64,000 bases of DNA, taken from contig NZ_MAUJ01000001.1 of assembly GCF_001696455.1 (NCBI RefSeq), forward strand, positions 682,001 through 746,000, read 5' to 3'. This document shows positions 18,540-28,565 of the stretch, in pieces; position 1 is the stretch's first letter, and every line of letters begins with the position of its first letter. The DNA comes from Pseudoalteromonas luteoviolacea (lineage in GTDB: Bacteria; Pseudomonadota; Gammaproteobacteria; Enterobacterales; Alteromonadaceae). The position numbers were made by a program, and so were the translations under genes. The notes under the pieces are model-generated. The model searched no databases and had not been told where the DNA came from. It saw only the letters and a program-made list of their open reading frames with translations.

Positions 18540-21500
18540 ACAAAGTCAGTGACCAAGAAATTGTAGCCGAGTGCGACTCAACATCTGTGATTGCCAAAAG
18601 CAGTCGGGCTGAATTGATTGATAAATTTGACGATCTTAAAACGCCAACGGGCGATGATTTTGAATCCCTGATCCGCTCCGGGTTTAATCAAATTGACGAT
18701 CCGATAGCTGTCACTCAAGATGGCGATGAGCAAGAAATCTCTGTGACGTCTGCTCTATCAGTGAGCCCAGATGGAGAAACAGAGCAATTCAGAGTCGATG
18801 ATTCTGCGGTAACGGTGGATCATACACTACATGTTTCTCCAGATGGTGGCGAGGTAAAAGCGCTAAAGGTTGAAGCTGATACATTGACAATGTATGACAA
18901 GGTAAAGGTCGACAGCGATGCAAACGACTTGCTACAAGTGAGTGGCAATATAAAGTCAACCGGTGAACTTAAATCACAATCAGCCAATGTGAGTGAACGC
19001 GTAACGGCGGGTGAGCTCAGCGTGAAAAAAGGCACGACTCAGGCACTTGAGGCGGGGTTAGATGCAGATAATCAGCCCTACGTGACAACGTCAGGCACGC
19101 TGAGGGCAAAAGAATCTGTCATTGCAGAAAAAGATATTCAGGCAGATTCTTTGAATGTCTCAGGTGAGGCCGAACTGGGTGGCGTGACCACTGCACATCA
19201 GCTAACTGTTGCAGAAAAAACCATGCTACAAGGTGAGTTGTTCGCAGCTAGACAGTCAATTTTCGAGTCGCATGTAGAAGTGCCAAAACTCGGTGTTGGG
19301 CTTGATGAGCAAAGTACGACTGCGAAATTACATATTGGTAAGCGCTCAACAGATACGAGTGATTTGCTGCGAGTCGACGACCTCAACCAAGATGCCACGC
19401 CATTTATTATTAACCCTGAAGGCCGAGTGGGTGTAGGTACTGCGACGCCCGATGAGAGTTTCCATGTCACCAATAGAGTATTGGTTGGCAAAAATAAAGA
19501 CGAAGCACACATCCTGTTAGGTAATAATGGCAACGCTTCTTTTACTGGAGAAGTGGAGATTGGAGAGTCTCTAGATGTCGCGGGCAGCGCAGTATTTAAC
19601 GCAAATGCACATGTGGAAACGGCCCTTTCAGTGGGCGCTCAAGCGCCGACGGCAAAGCTAGATGTACAAAGTAATCAGGGAGATATTCTTAACCTTGGCA
19701 ACACTAATGACTCGTTGATCAAAGTCACAAATGCGCCTTTAGTAGGTGAACAACCCGTCAATATTTGGGCAAACACGCAAGTTTCTGAAAGCCTGAATGT
19801 GGGTGAAAAAGTGACTGCAAATCGCGCTGAGATTGAAATGGCTTTGAACGCCGGTGATACTCATCTGGATTCATTGGATGTCGCTGAAAACACTACTGTA
19901 CTTGGACAGACTCGCACGCGTCAATTACAAGTTGGTGAGCAACCTAATGTACCAGTTCAAAGCGATGCTGGTGCGATTATTAATACAACTTTAGATGTAA
20001 AAGCACACGCTGACTTTACATCAATTGATGCAAAAGATGTCATTGAATCTGATGCGCACGTTATTTCGCCAGACATGATAGCGAAACAAGCGCTCACTGT
20101 CGGTGAAAATACAATTTCAGAAGAAGCGACGCTTACCATTAAAGGCACTGCTGCTGAAACCCCGGCACTTCTTGTCAAAGATAAAGATGGCAATCATTTA
20201 GTACGAGTGAAACATGGTCAGGCTGTTATGGGAAGCTCGGACTCTGCACTTTCTCTTGATGTCAAAGGTGATGTAAATACGCCGCTACTTGAAATAACAG
20301 AGCATGCTAAGGTTAAGCAAGCAGATTTCAGCGAGCATGTGGTTATTGCAAAGCACAATCTACAAAGTGATTGGACTACGGATGCGAAGCTATCTGTTCT
20401 AGCGCACAATGAGCAATCTCAAAGTGTTGATATCAGTTATTTTGATGGTCTTAATACAACTTCATTAATCCATGCTAAAGCGAAAAATATTGGCTTTTTC
20501 CAAACTAACCCGCTGGCACAATTTCACGTGGGTGAGGCGGCGCGCTTTGATAAAGACGTCAACGTGTTAACAGGGCTCTATGTTGCGACTGAAAATAGCG
20601 AGTTCGGCGGATTCAGTGCAGGGCTTTCGCAGACTATGGTGGGGACATCGCAAAAGTCAGCAGATTTCAGTGTATATGGTAATACGGATTTGCACGGCGC
20701 ATTCTCAATTGTAGAAAACGAACACATTTCGGTTAATTTCTCCGCGAGCCAATTGACGCTCACTCAGCAGGCAGAAACGCCCATTTTCAAAGTAACGAAT
20801 AGTGCAGGTGATGCTGAACTGAATGCGGCGCCTGGTCAACTCGCCATTAACCAAATGCTACCTAGCAATGAGGTTAACTTGGCAGTGACAGGTCGTGCCG
20901 ATATTACTGGTCTGTTGAATGTCAGTAATCACGGTGATGCACTGACCGTTGATGGCAGAACAAAATTAATGGGTCATGCAACGCTTAAAGATGGCCTAGC
21001 AGTGAGTGTGACAAATAACACCGGTGATGCGCAACGTGCTGCATTACAAGTGTCTGGTGAGTCGGTGCTGGATGGCGAACTGACTGTGACACAAAAAGCC
21101 ACGCTTGAACACGATTTGCTCGTGCGGGGCAATACGACCATCAGTTCAAACTTAGAAGTTGGACGCTCGGTTATTATTGAAGAAGATCTGAATGTTCACG
21201 GAGAGCATTATGCTGCTGGGAGCGTTGAGATTCAGGGCACAGAAGGTAGGGATGCACTGACAGTAAATAATGACGTGAGCTTTAGAGCCAATTTAGATGT
21301 TGCTGGCAATTTGTCGCTTGTTCCTTATCAGGCAAGTGCGCGATTACATATCAGTGAAAAAGACTTACAAGCGATACGTGTCGATGACCCTGCGGGCAAT
21401 GTGCAACTGGTTGTAAGCCGAGGTTATTTAGGCCTTGGTATGGAAAGACCAGAATTCATGCTAGATGTTGCAGAAGATGCGCGATTTAGAAAGGACTTAG

Positions 21501-23518
21501 CAATTCAAGGCCGCCTCGAGATAGATGACAGCCTACATGTGAACGAATACGCGAGCTTTAGAAGTAATGTAAATGTTTATGGTACATCAGAGCTGCTTGG
21601 TGAAACGCGCATTGGTGTAGCGATGCATGCGTCTGACGAAGAAGAAATGAAAATTCTGCGCAGCGCCCAGCTTAGCCTTGAACAAAATCATTTCGAACAC
21701 GCTTTCGCGGTTTATCACAAAGGCGCAAATCCGATTGTATTCCAAGATGGTAGAGTGGGGATCCGAAATGATAGTCCTGAAGCTGAGCTGGATATTGTAG
21801 GCGATGTTAAAGTTGAAGGTGATATTGAGCTAAACGGCGTACTTCGAGGCACAGGTCAACTCGAATGTTTGGACGGCGCAAAGATCCTTGGCGATGTAGA
21901 ACTGCGTTCAGACTTAACAGTTTATGATGATGCGCTATTTAAAGACACAGTAACTATTGAAGGTCAAACGACTATTGAGCGCAAGTTAACGCTTGAGAGT
22001 GATGCTGTGTTTGCCAAAAGTCTAAATTTGGGCGGTGAGTTCACCACCCTTGGCAATGCGTATTTCAAGGAAGCCGTTCACTTAGATAAAGATGCGACAA
22101 TTCGCGGAAGTCTAATCGTTGAAGGTTTAGAGCCCCAATCTCAGGTTGCATTGAAGCCTGCTGTAAATATGCTTAATACGCTTTCTGTTCAAGGCACAGC
22201 CAAGTTTAGCGATATGGTGAGAGCGCAGAAGCTAGATGTACAGCATAAAGTCTCTGTGGGCGATGCCCATACCGAAATTGCAATGTTGGCTGTTAACACC
22301 AGCGAAGGAGAGAATGCCCTTGATATCGGTGTGAGAGGCAATTCTGAACTGGTATTAGATGGTAACGCAAACCTAGGTTTAGGGTGTGCTCAGCCGCAAC
22401 ACAAGCTAGACGTACAAGGTGATGTGCGTGTTGCTGAGCAGTTGAAGGTAGAAGGCGAGCTTATCCTCGAAAACCAACTTCATCTGGATCAAGGCGCACA
22501 AATTGTTGGCGATTGCTCTGTACAAGGTGAATTGTCACCGACAACATTGAAAATGCCTTCAGGTCCATGCATTGAGGCGACATCAGCGGATATTGAACTC
22601 GGTGGTGATACGCCGTCTGATCATGTAATTGCAACGCAAGCTGCGGTTAAAGCATACGTGGATGAACATGCATGGCGATTTGGTCGCGGCAAGAAGGTCG
22701 TCGCTGTCCACAACCAAGATGAGTTCGATGCGGTCTTTAGTCGTGAAAACTTAAACAACATGACTATTTTGTTATTCCCTCACAATGGTCACAGACAAGT
22801 CTCTCGTGCTTATAAACTTAAAAACTCAGTCCAGGTTGGTTCTAACCTGAGTATCATCGGGTTTAATGAGCGTGAAACCCGTATCGTCAAAGCGCATGTG
22901 GGTTGTCGTTTTATTGTACGTGGTGACCGCGATGCCCCAGTGAAACATGTATCCATGCAAGGCTTTACTTTTGATGGGGCAATTCATGAAGTATCTCGTG
23001 AAATGAGCATGTATGAGGGCAATGGCGGTGCGTTTAATCTTCGCTATGCGGACCAAATTGAACTTAACTGCGTTATCGAAAATCACTGTGTTAGTGGTGA
23101 TGGTGGGGCCATTTATGGTGAAGATGCAACGAACATTGAGGCCAAGCACATTCGTAATTGTCGTGCGGGGCGTCAAGGTGGTGCAGCATATGGCCTACGT
23201 TACGCCAAAATAGAAGCTCAGCACTGCCAAGCAGAGCGCGGTGGTGCAGTCGCACACTGTGATGAAAGCGAAGTATTGGCGATGAATAATGTGGCTCAAT
23301 TACATGGTGGTGGCGCTTACAAGTGTCAGAACTTAATCTGTACAGGCTTTTGGCGTCGTAATACTGCTCAAAAAGGCGAGGGTGACCATATATACAGCGC
23401 CGGGTGTTATCACCTCGAAGAGCAAGAGGAGCATAAAGGCGACTTCCTTTGGCATGCCGTGTTCTTAGACAGACCAATGAATGATTCTCGCTATTTCTGG
23501 CGCAACGACCACGTGTAA
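18536..23518 (+). CDS. Giant tail fibre with repetitive shaft and C-terminal beta-helix
   Basis: The 1660-residue protein is the probable receptor-binding fibre. Residues ~31-55 carry FDDLKTPTGDDFESLIRSGF, a PT.DDF..LI.S motif common at the start of injection-system fibres and likely the baseplate anchor. Residues ~60-1380 are a repetitive beta shaft with units such as VGVGTATPDESFHV, LGLGMERPEFMLDV, VGIRNDSPEAELDIVGDVKV and LGLGCAQPQHKLDVQGDVRV, each followed by LxVxGxL-type strands. Residues ~1385-1660 look like a right-handed beta-helix with GGAF, GGAIYG, GGAAYG, GGAVAH and GGGAYK turns. No effector or peptidase motif is seen. Confidence 0.88.
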   Translation: MNKVSDQEIVAECDSTSVIAKSSRAELIDKFDDLKTPTGDDFESLIRSGFNQIDDPIAVTQDGDEQEISVTSALSVSPDGETEQFRVDDSAVTVDHTLHVSPDGGEVKALKVEADTLTMYDKVKVDSDANDLLQVSGNIKSTGELKSQSANVSERVTAGELSVKKGTTQALEAGLDADNQPYVTTSGTLRAKESVIAEKDIQADSLNVSGEAELGGVTTAHQLTVAEKTMLQGELFAARQSIFESHVEVPKLGVGLDEQSTTAKLHIGKRSTDTSDLLRVDDLNQDATPFIINPEGRVGVGTATPDESFHVTNRVLVGKNKDEAHILLGNNGNASFTGEVEIGESLDVAGSAVFNANAHVETALSVGAQAPTAKLDVQSNQGDILNLGNTNDSLIKVTNAPLVGEQPVNIWANTQVSESLNVGEKVTANRAEIEMALNAGDTHLDSLDVAENTTVLGQTRTRQLQVGEQPNVPVQSDAGAIINTTLDVKAHADFTSIDAKDVIESDAHVISPDMIAKQALTVGENTISEEATLTIKGTAAETPALLVKDKDGNHLVRVKHGQAVMGSSDSALSLDVKGDVNTPLLEITEHAKVKQADFSEHVVIAKHNLQSDWTTDAKLSVLAHNEQSQSVDISYFDGLNTTSLIHAKAKNIGFFQTNPLAQFHVGEAARFDKDVNVLTGLYVATENSEFGGFSAGLSQTMVGTSQKSADFSVYGNTDLHGAFSIVENEHISVNFSASQLTLTQQAETPIFKVTNSAGDAELNAAPGQLAINQMLPSNEVNLAVTGRADITGLLNVSNHGDALTVDGRTKLMGHATLKDGLAVSVTNNTGDAQRAALQVSGESVLDGELTVTQKATLEHDLLVRGNTTISSNLEVGRSVIIEEDLNVHGEHYAAGSVEIQGTEGRDALTVNNDVSFRANLDVAGNLSLVPYQASARLHISEKDLQAIRVDDPAGNVQLVVSRGYLGLGMERPEFMLDVAEDARFRKDLAIQGRLEIDDSLHVNEYASFRSNVNVYGTSELLGETRIGVAMHASDEEEMKILRSAQLSLEQNHFEHAFAVYHKGANPIVFQDGRVGIRNDSPEAELDIVGDVKVEGDIELNGVLRGTGQLECLDGAKILGDVELRSDLTVYDDALFKDTVTIEGQTTIERKLTLESDAVFAKSLNLGGEFTTLGNAYFKEAVHLDKDATIRGSLIVEGLEPQSQVALKPAVNMLNTLSVQGTAKFSDMVRAQKLDVQHKVSVGDAHTEIAMLAVNTSEGENALDIGVRGNSELVLDGNANLGLGCAQPQHKLDVQGDVRVAEQLKVEGELILENQLHLDQGAQIVGDCSVQGELSPTTLKMPSGPCIEATSADIELGGDTPSDHVIATQAAVKAYVDEHAWRFGRGKKVVAVHNQDEFDAVFSRENLNNMTILLFPHNGHRQVSRAYKLKNSVQVGSNLSIIGFNERETRIVKAHVGCRFIVRGDRDAPVKHVSMQGFTFDGAIHEVSREMSMYEGNGGAFNLRYADQIELNCVIENHCVSGDGGAIYGEDATNIEAKHIRNCRAGRQGGAAYGLRYAKIEAQHCQAERGGAVAHCDESEVLAMNNVAQLHGGGAYKCQNLICTGFWRRNTAQKGEGDHIYSAGCYHLEEQEEHKGDFLWHAVFLDRPMNDSRYFWRNDHV

Positions 23519-23520
23519 TT

Positions 23521-26500
23521 ATGAAACTAGCAATCGCGCAAATAGGGGCTGATATTGATGCCCCTTCATCTCTCATTGACTCAGGGCAATATAGTGTAGG
23601 TGCCCTAGAGTCACTATTAAAAACATGGCTACACCATGCGATTAACCAATTGCAACTGGATGTATCTGAAGTTGAGCTCCTAAAAGGAAAGGACGTTTGT
23701 TTAGATGATATTAGTATTGAATTACCAGATATTGATTTAACCGCCTTACATGCGGATCCTAAAGGGTATTTTGAACGTGTATTTAGCCCCGTCATACGGC
23801 GAGTGCTAAAGCACTCGATTGAGGTGCAACTCAATGCACAAAGCTCAGCGAAAAACACCGAAGTGCATGAGTTTGTATCAAGTGTGGCGGAGTTAGAGTT
23901 TGGGCATCTAGATGAAAAAGTAATGATCTGCTTAAAAGAGGCGTTCTTAAAATGCATAACCGAAAATAAACAAGCGTTTTTAGGGCTGATCACGTCTACC
24001 GAGTGGCCAGCTTTGCGCGACACCTTTATTAAAGCGTTGTGTAACAGCCCACAGCAGGTTGCTTCCTTTATTGACACTTTAGTAGGAAATCTCCCTTCCA
24101 CTAATGTCGCTGAGGTAGTCAATAAGCTTTCGCCAGAAGACCGGTTTTCGTTATGGCTAGATATTGAGTCAATATACTGCGCAAACGATAACCATCAGGC
24201 TCAACTGCAAGAGCGTATTAAGGTGCTCGCGATCGCTTACGAGTATTTTATTCGCGGTGAATTTAATCGCTTGGCATTAAATAGGGTGACCGCTGCGTTA
24301 ATACGCCCACAAAGTGACCTGAAATTACTAAAAACATGGTTTGCGATAAAAGCCGCGAATGATCTAACGGACAATGACAGGCGCACGTTAGCTCGTATTG
24401 TTAATCGAGTTCTTGCGCATTCAAATGGAACAAGTGATTTAGCGTACATTCTTCAAAAGCCTCTGACGCATACTTCGTTAAGAGAGCTAATTACAACGTT
24501 TCGCGGTGATTCTAGCCCTATAGCCCAGCAAGAGCTATTGGGAGGCTCACAAGAAAAGCTTATTACCTTGCCGATTTATCGTCAGTTTAAGCAGGGTTTC
24601 AAGTCTTCGTATTTGGCTTTGCAAAAATTGAGTAAGCTTCTAAATCATCGTAGTGCAAACCTCGAACTGCCACTGTTTGATCGCAAGAATTGGCTTTCTT
24701 TATTTACGCAAGCTGATGCTTTTAAGGATTTACCACACCCCATTTACAGGCTATTTCAACACATAGGGCAATCAGTTATTTACCCCAACGCCAATACTGA
24801 CAAACAGCACAAGAAGACCGAGTATTTGCTTAAGCTGGTTGAGCGTGAGCTACAAGCGATATCTTTAGCACCAGAGCGTTTGTTTAATTATGTGTATGCA
24901 AATCGGATAAGAGCTTTGGTATGCACATTTGAAGATATGCCATCATCAATTCTGAAAAAATTACAAAATCATTGTAGTGCGGTGCGAGTAATCGGTGCTC
25001 CGCTGCAACAAAATGTCAATTTACAGGCATATACCGAATTGTTAAATGAATTGAGTTGCTGGCTGGTGGAAAACAAGCATGGCGTTATTCAGAACAGTGA
25101 AGAAGCACAGCCGTCAAACGAGATTGTTAGTCGGCTTTGTGAGTCCATCACCTTTTATTCTGAGTATGATGAGTCTGTATACGTTCCGCAAAGCGATAAG
25201 GGGGGGCAAGTAACGCAACCAGTGCAAAATGCAATTGCCAGCGCCGTTGAATTGCAAGGACCGCTCTCTAAATTGGTAGCAAAGCGGCAAACAAAGCGTT
25301 TTGAACAAGCGCAAATTGCGCAGTATCGCCTGGCGCTCTGTGTCATAAAGCAAGGATTAAACTCTGTAGAAAAAGCGATCCTAGAGGCACAAATGATAGG
25401 GGCTAGCACGCAAATACTCGCCTTGATGGTACAAAAATTTGGAGCAATAAAACCTCAACTACGTGCAGGGGAACAAAAAAATCACGATTTTACAGAGACT
25501 CAATCGCAAGCAAATCAGCGCATCGAAAGTGGGCTAGTAGCAGAGCTAACAACACTGTGCGCAACCATGCTCAAATCCGTACACACGACTTGTGGTGACA
25601 TAGAGCGGTCTATTGAGCAGCAATGTGCTGACCCTGTAGAGGCGAGTTTGGCCAAGCCGTGCGTTGAGTATTCAGAGTCGCAGTTGGTAGATGAGAAGTA
25701 CGATTTAGTCGTGGGGCGGTTAAAGCAGACTCAATTACTTGAGGTGCTGAGTAGAATTCGATGTTATCTAAACGAGCTTGTGCAACAAATCGAAAATATC
25801 ACTGTATCAGTCAGCCTTAAAGGCACACATCAGTTAATCGCAGAACTGACGTTGTGTTTCATTAGCTGGAAAACGCTGTTAAGTGAAGCTGAATTTGTTG
25901 AAACAGTCATTGATATAGACCGTACTATCGACAAAAGTCTAGCCAAATTGCAAAGCTTACAAAAGCGAATTCTTGTTTTAAATCCTTATCTAGTAAACGA
26001 TACACAGAAAACGTCGAGTTGGTGGGGGGGGCTTTTACAGTGCAGTATTGAAGAACTGACAAAATTATCAGTGATGGGCACAGATGCCTTTTCCGAATAC
26101 CAAACAACGCCAGAACTGGTACCATCAAAGTGCAACGATTCGAAAGTTAGTACAAATAATGCGGCAGGTCTTATCCCAACGGACTTACTGATGGATTTAG
26201 TGAGTATGCAGTCTGCGAGCTCCTACCAACAGGTGCAGCAAATATTGACGCAATTTACTGACAGGCTCGAAGGTATTCTGCTTAAACCCAAGTCAGCCGA
26301 CTCTCCCGAATTCCCTTCCTCTTATCACGGTACAGAGGGCGTGTTTGCTATCGCAGCCCAAGAGGAAGTTAATTTAGAAACAGAATTACAACTGGGGTTT
26401 GTGGATGTAAGTGAAGCGTCGCAACAACGCGTAGAACAGCAATTCTACTCGAGTGCGAAACGCATCGTTGCGCAAAGTAAAACTTTAATGTGCCGGCTAT

Positions 26501-27135
26501 CAAAACAAGCCGAAAAACATGAAGGCCGAGTGCTTGCAGCTGGCCTCACCGAGTTACGTAAACAAACTTTACAGGCGCTGGAAAGTGCTAAAGCAATTTA
26601 TCAATCAAGCATAGAGAAATTGGTGAGTGAAGATGCTGGCATTGTACTGTTGTGGCCTTTTTTGGAAACCTTGTTTCGCAAGTTTGAGCTACTTTGTGAG
26701 GAAGAGTCTGGCAATGTGGTGTTTTGCAATGAGGTGTGCCAGCAAAAGGCGCATCAATTACTGTGCTACTTAGTTGATACCGACCCACAAGCGCATGAAA
26801 CCTATGCAATCAACGCAGTATTGGGCCTGCCCTTGGATTATTGCTGTGAACATGAAATGCCACTCGATGATCTCGACATTTCTGAGTTAGATCGGCTTCT
26901 TGAGGTTGCGATTCTGCGTTGGGAAGCCCTTAAAGGGATGCCCAATAGCGTGTTCAAAGAAGTGTTCTTACATCGAAATGGAGAAGTTAACTTGACGTCA
27001 AACGGTGTCAGCATTGCCGTCGAAACCAAGCCTCAAGATATTCTAATGATGAAGCTGCCGTGGGGCTTGGGCATCGCCCAACTGCCTTGGTTAGGTAATG
27101 ATCTTATCAATATCGATTGGCAATACGGCATATAG
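23521..27135 (+). CDS. Contractile injection system tape-measure protein (Afp14-like)
   Basis: The 1204-residue, largely helical protein sets tube length. Its C-terminal ~170 residues carry the signature of this family: DAGIVLLWPFLETLFRKFEL, HQLLCYLVDTD, NAVLGLPLD, RWEALKGMPNSVFKEVFLHR, and the terminal KLPWGLGIAQLPWLGND plus INIDW. The N-terminus (LESLLKTWLHHAINQL, VFSPVIRRVLKHSIE) also fits. The long middle is poorly conserved and helical, as expected for a ruler. It starts 2 bases after the fibre gene. Confidence 0.92.
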   Translation: MKLAIAQIGADIDAPSSLIDSGQYSVGALESLLKTWLHHAINQLQLDVSEVELLKGKDVCLDDISIELPDIDLTALHADPKGYFERVFSPVIRRVLKHSIEVQLNAQSSAKNTEVHEFVSSVAELEFGHLDEKVMICLKEAFLKCITENKQAFLGLITSTEWPALRDTFIKALCNSPQQVASFIDTLVGNLPSTNVAEVVNKLSPEDRFSLWLDIESIYCANDNHQAQLQERIKVLAIAYEYFIRGEFNRLALNRVTAALIRPQSDLKLLKTWFAIKAANDLTDNDRRTLARIVNRVLAHSNGTSDLAYILQKPLTHTSLRELITTFRGDSSPIAQQELLGGSQEKLITLPIYRQFKQGFKSSYLALQKLSKLLNHRSANLELPLFDRKNWLSLFTQADAFKDLPHPIYRLFQHIGQSVIYPNANTDKQHKKTEYLLKLVERELQAISLAPERLFNYVYANRIRALVCTFEDMPSSILKKLQNHCSAVRVIGAPLQQNVNLQAYTELLNELSCWLVENKHGVIQNSEEAQPSNEIVSRLCESITFYSEYDESVYVPQSDKGGQVTQPVQNAIASAVELQGPLSKLVAKRQTKRFEQAQIAQYRLALCVIKQGLNSVEKAILEAQMIGASTQILALMVQKFGAIKPQLRAGEQKNHDFTETQSQANQRIESGLVAELTTLCATMLKSVHTTCGDIERSIEQQCADPVEASLAKPCVEYSESQLVDEKYDLVVGRLKQTQLLEVLSRIRCYLNELVQQIENITVSVSLKGTHQLIAELTLCFISWKTLLSEAEFVETVIDIDRTIDKSLAKLQSLQKRILVLNPYLVNDTQKTSSWWGGLLQCSIEELTKLSVMGTDAFSEYQTTPELVPSKCNDSKVSTNNAAGLIPTDLLMDLVSMQSASSYQQVQQILTQFTDRLEGILLKPKSADSPEFPSSYHGTEGVFAIAAQEEVNLETELQLGFVDVSEASQQRVEQQFYSSAKRIVAQSKTLMCRLSKQAEKHEGRVLAAGLTELRKQTLQALESAKAIYQSSIEKLVSEDAGIVLLWPFLETLFRKFELLCEEESGNVVFCNEVCQQKAHQLLCYLVDTDPQAHETYAINAVLGLPLDYCCEHEMPLDDLDISELDRLLEVAILRWEALKGMPNSVFKEVFLHRNGEVNLTSNGVSIAVETKPQDILMMKLPWGLGIAQLPWLGNDLINIDWQYGI

Positions 27136-27166
27136 TAAGCCGTAACCTCATTAAACCAACTTGGTA

Positions 27167-27199
27167 CATGCTCATGGTGACTGTTTACCTCTGAGCATG
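27167..27199. other. Hairpin after tape-measure gene
   Basis: Arms CATGCTCA and TGAGCATG flank a 17-base loop in which GGT and ACC can pair further. It is followed by GTTGCCCATTTTATTTATT, a weak T-rich tract, so it may be a leaky terminator reducing expression of the downstream small genes. Confidence 0.5.
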
Positions 27200-27365
27200 G
27201 TTGCCCATTTTATTTATTCACTAATTACGCCTTCGCGCGTTTTAAAAAAAACAATAATAGCGGACTGAATCTGAGATTTTGGTCCATCAACCCACCAATG
27301 GCAAGGTATCTAACGGGTTGGTATCACCCATGTTAATCCAACCTAAATTTAAAATGGAGAAGTGT

Positions 27366-27941
27366 ATGCCTGTAAATAATTATTCAAACTTACGCGCCCT
27401 GATTGAAGAACATCAGGCGCGTCAACAGCAGTATCAAGTAGCCGAATCTAAAGTACAATCATATTTAGATTACAATCGACATAGTCTTTTACAGCACTTG
27501 AATAACTTATTTGAAAATAGAGTGTTGCCGCATTTGGAAACAGCGAAAGCCCTCTTAATTGAGCAAGGGTATACAGCTTCAATAGAAATTGAAAAACAAA
27601 CGTTACATGAAGGGGACTCACCTATCGAGGTGATTAGTCAGGTCACTTTACTGTTTTCGGGTAACCCTCAAGAGCAAGACATTGGCCTAAATAGGTTACT
27701 TATTTTTACACGACCCAATCACTCTTTCATTTATTCAAAGTACCTAACTGAACTGGTGACGAGCCAAGTCCAACCTCTATTTTTTGCGGATGAGTACTAC
27801 TACAAAAATGTACAAGCCCCGGAGCTTCATTTTCCCCATTGGCCTTGCCCACCTAACTTTGAAGACCATAGTGAGTTTAAGTCGATGCTGTCAGATTTCT
27901 TGAGCCTAGTGTTTTTACAAATTCGGGGAAAGCTAAGTTAG
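27366..27941 (+). CDS. Hypothetical protein after tape-measure gene
   Basis: I choose ATG 27366 (MPVNNYSN, 191 residues) because GGAGAAGTGT gives a good ribosome-binding site; the frame extends to 27279 without one. The first ~60 residues are charged and helical, possibly coiled coil (LIEEHQARQQQYQVAESKV). The rest is mixed alpha/beta with an aromatic stretch (FFADEYYYKN) and FPHWPCPP. There is no signal peptide or membrane segment. I do not recognise it. Its position after the structural genes makes it a candidate cargo, chaperone or assembly factor. Confidence 0.65.
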   Translation: MPVNNYSNLRALIEEHQARQQQYQVAESKVQSYLDYNRHSLLQHLNNLFENRVLPHLETAKALLIEQGYTASIEIEKQTLHEGDSPIEVISQVTLLFSGNPQEQDIGLNRLLIFTRPNHSFIYSKYLTELVTSQVQPLFFADEYYYKNVQAPELHFPHWPCPPNFEDHSEFKSMLSDFLSLVFLQIRGKLS

Positions 27942-28019
27942 CTTTCAAGTCGAATTAAATACTTTTCACAAATGCCACTGAGGTACGTCCATTGATAAGT
28001 TGAATCAAGAGGTGGCTCC

Positions 28020-28511
28020 GTGGCGGATTATCATAAAGCATTTCAATATGCATTCAGTGTGGAATCGATAGAACCCAGCAGTACCCAAGCTGGGTTGGAA
28101 AAGTTAGCCATATGGCAAACACTAAGCGTGAATGGTTTCTCAGAGAAAGAGATATGCGCATTGTGCGAAGACTTGTACGTGTCTGAGCTTTGGCATTTTT
28201 TAAAAGGCGCACAAATTTATGACCAAAAGGTAGCTGGGTTATTGTTACTGGTCGCATCTAGAGGCTACCTAAGTGAGCTGCTTTCAGAAATACAACATTA
28301 TGTGGGTATTCAGCAAAGTAGTGAAATGTGTGATGCAACGCTTCGTTACATCAACAAGGTATCTGTATCCAAGTTACAACAGTGGCTGTATGCCAGCGTT
28401 GCATATTTTGACCTTGTAAAGCAAAAGCAAACACTTATCGAAAGGAAAACAGCGACAAGGTATACCGTGAAAGGTGAATTAATTCCCAATATCGGTATAT
28501 TATCTGTTTAA
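28020..28511 (+). CDS. Hypothetical protein, possible degenerate GH108-like lysozyme fold
   Basis: A 163-residue protein starting at GTG 28020 behind AGAGGTGG. Its opening MADYHKAFQYAFSVES, a central ALCEDLYVSELWHFLKGAQI, then DQKVAGLLLLVASRG and LSEIQHYVGI, resemble in order the GH108 N-acetylmuramidase pattern (F.kA..y....EGG, iY...YW..ikG..i.dq.vA..l.d.avn.G..., lQ..lg). The catalytic EGG is VES here, so Glu15 might remain but the glycines do not. This comparison is from memory and weak; the gene may be an unrelated small protein. It lies directly upstream of a muramidase-like gene. Confidence 0.45.
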   Translation: MADYHKAFQYAFSVESIEPSSTQAGLEKLAIWQTLSVNGFSEKEICALCEDLYVSELWHFLKGAQIYDQKVAGLLLLVASRGYLSELLSEIQHYVGIQQSSEMCDATLRYINKVSVSKLQQWLYASVAYFDLVKQKQTLIERKTATRYTVKGELIPNIGILSV

Positions 28512-28565
28512 AACGTTAGCTTGATGAGCTGGCGGGCTGAATGAGTAGTAAATTAGGGAATAAAC

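Noticed and set aside
23091..24122. 343-codon minus-strand ORF across the fibre/tape-measure junction
   Set aside because: It is antisense to two well-supported genes and its translation is rich in Ser, Cys and His with no recognisable domain; a coding-strand shadow.
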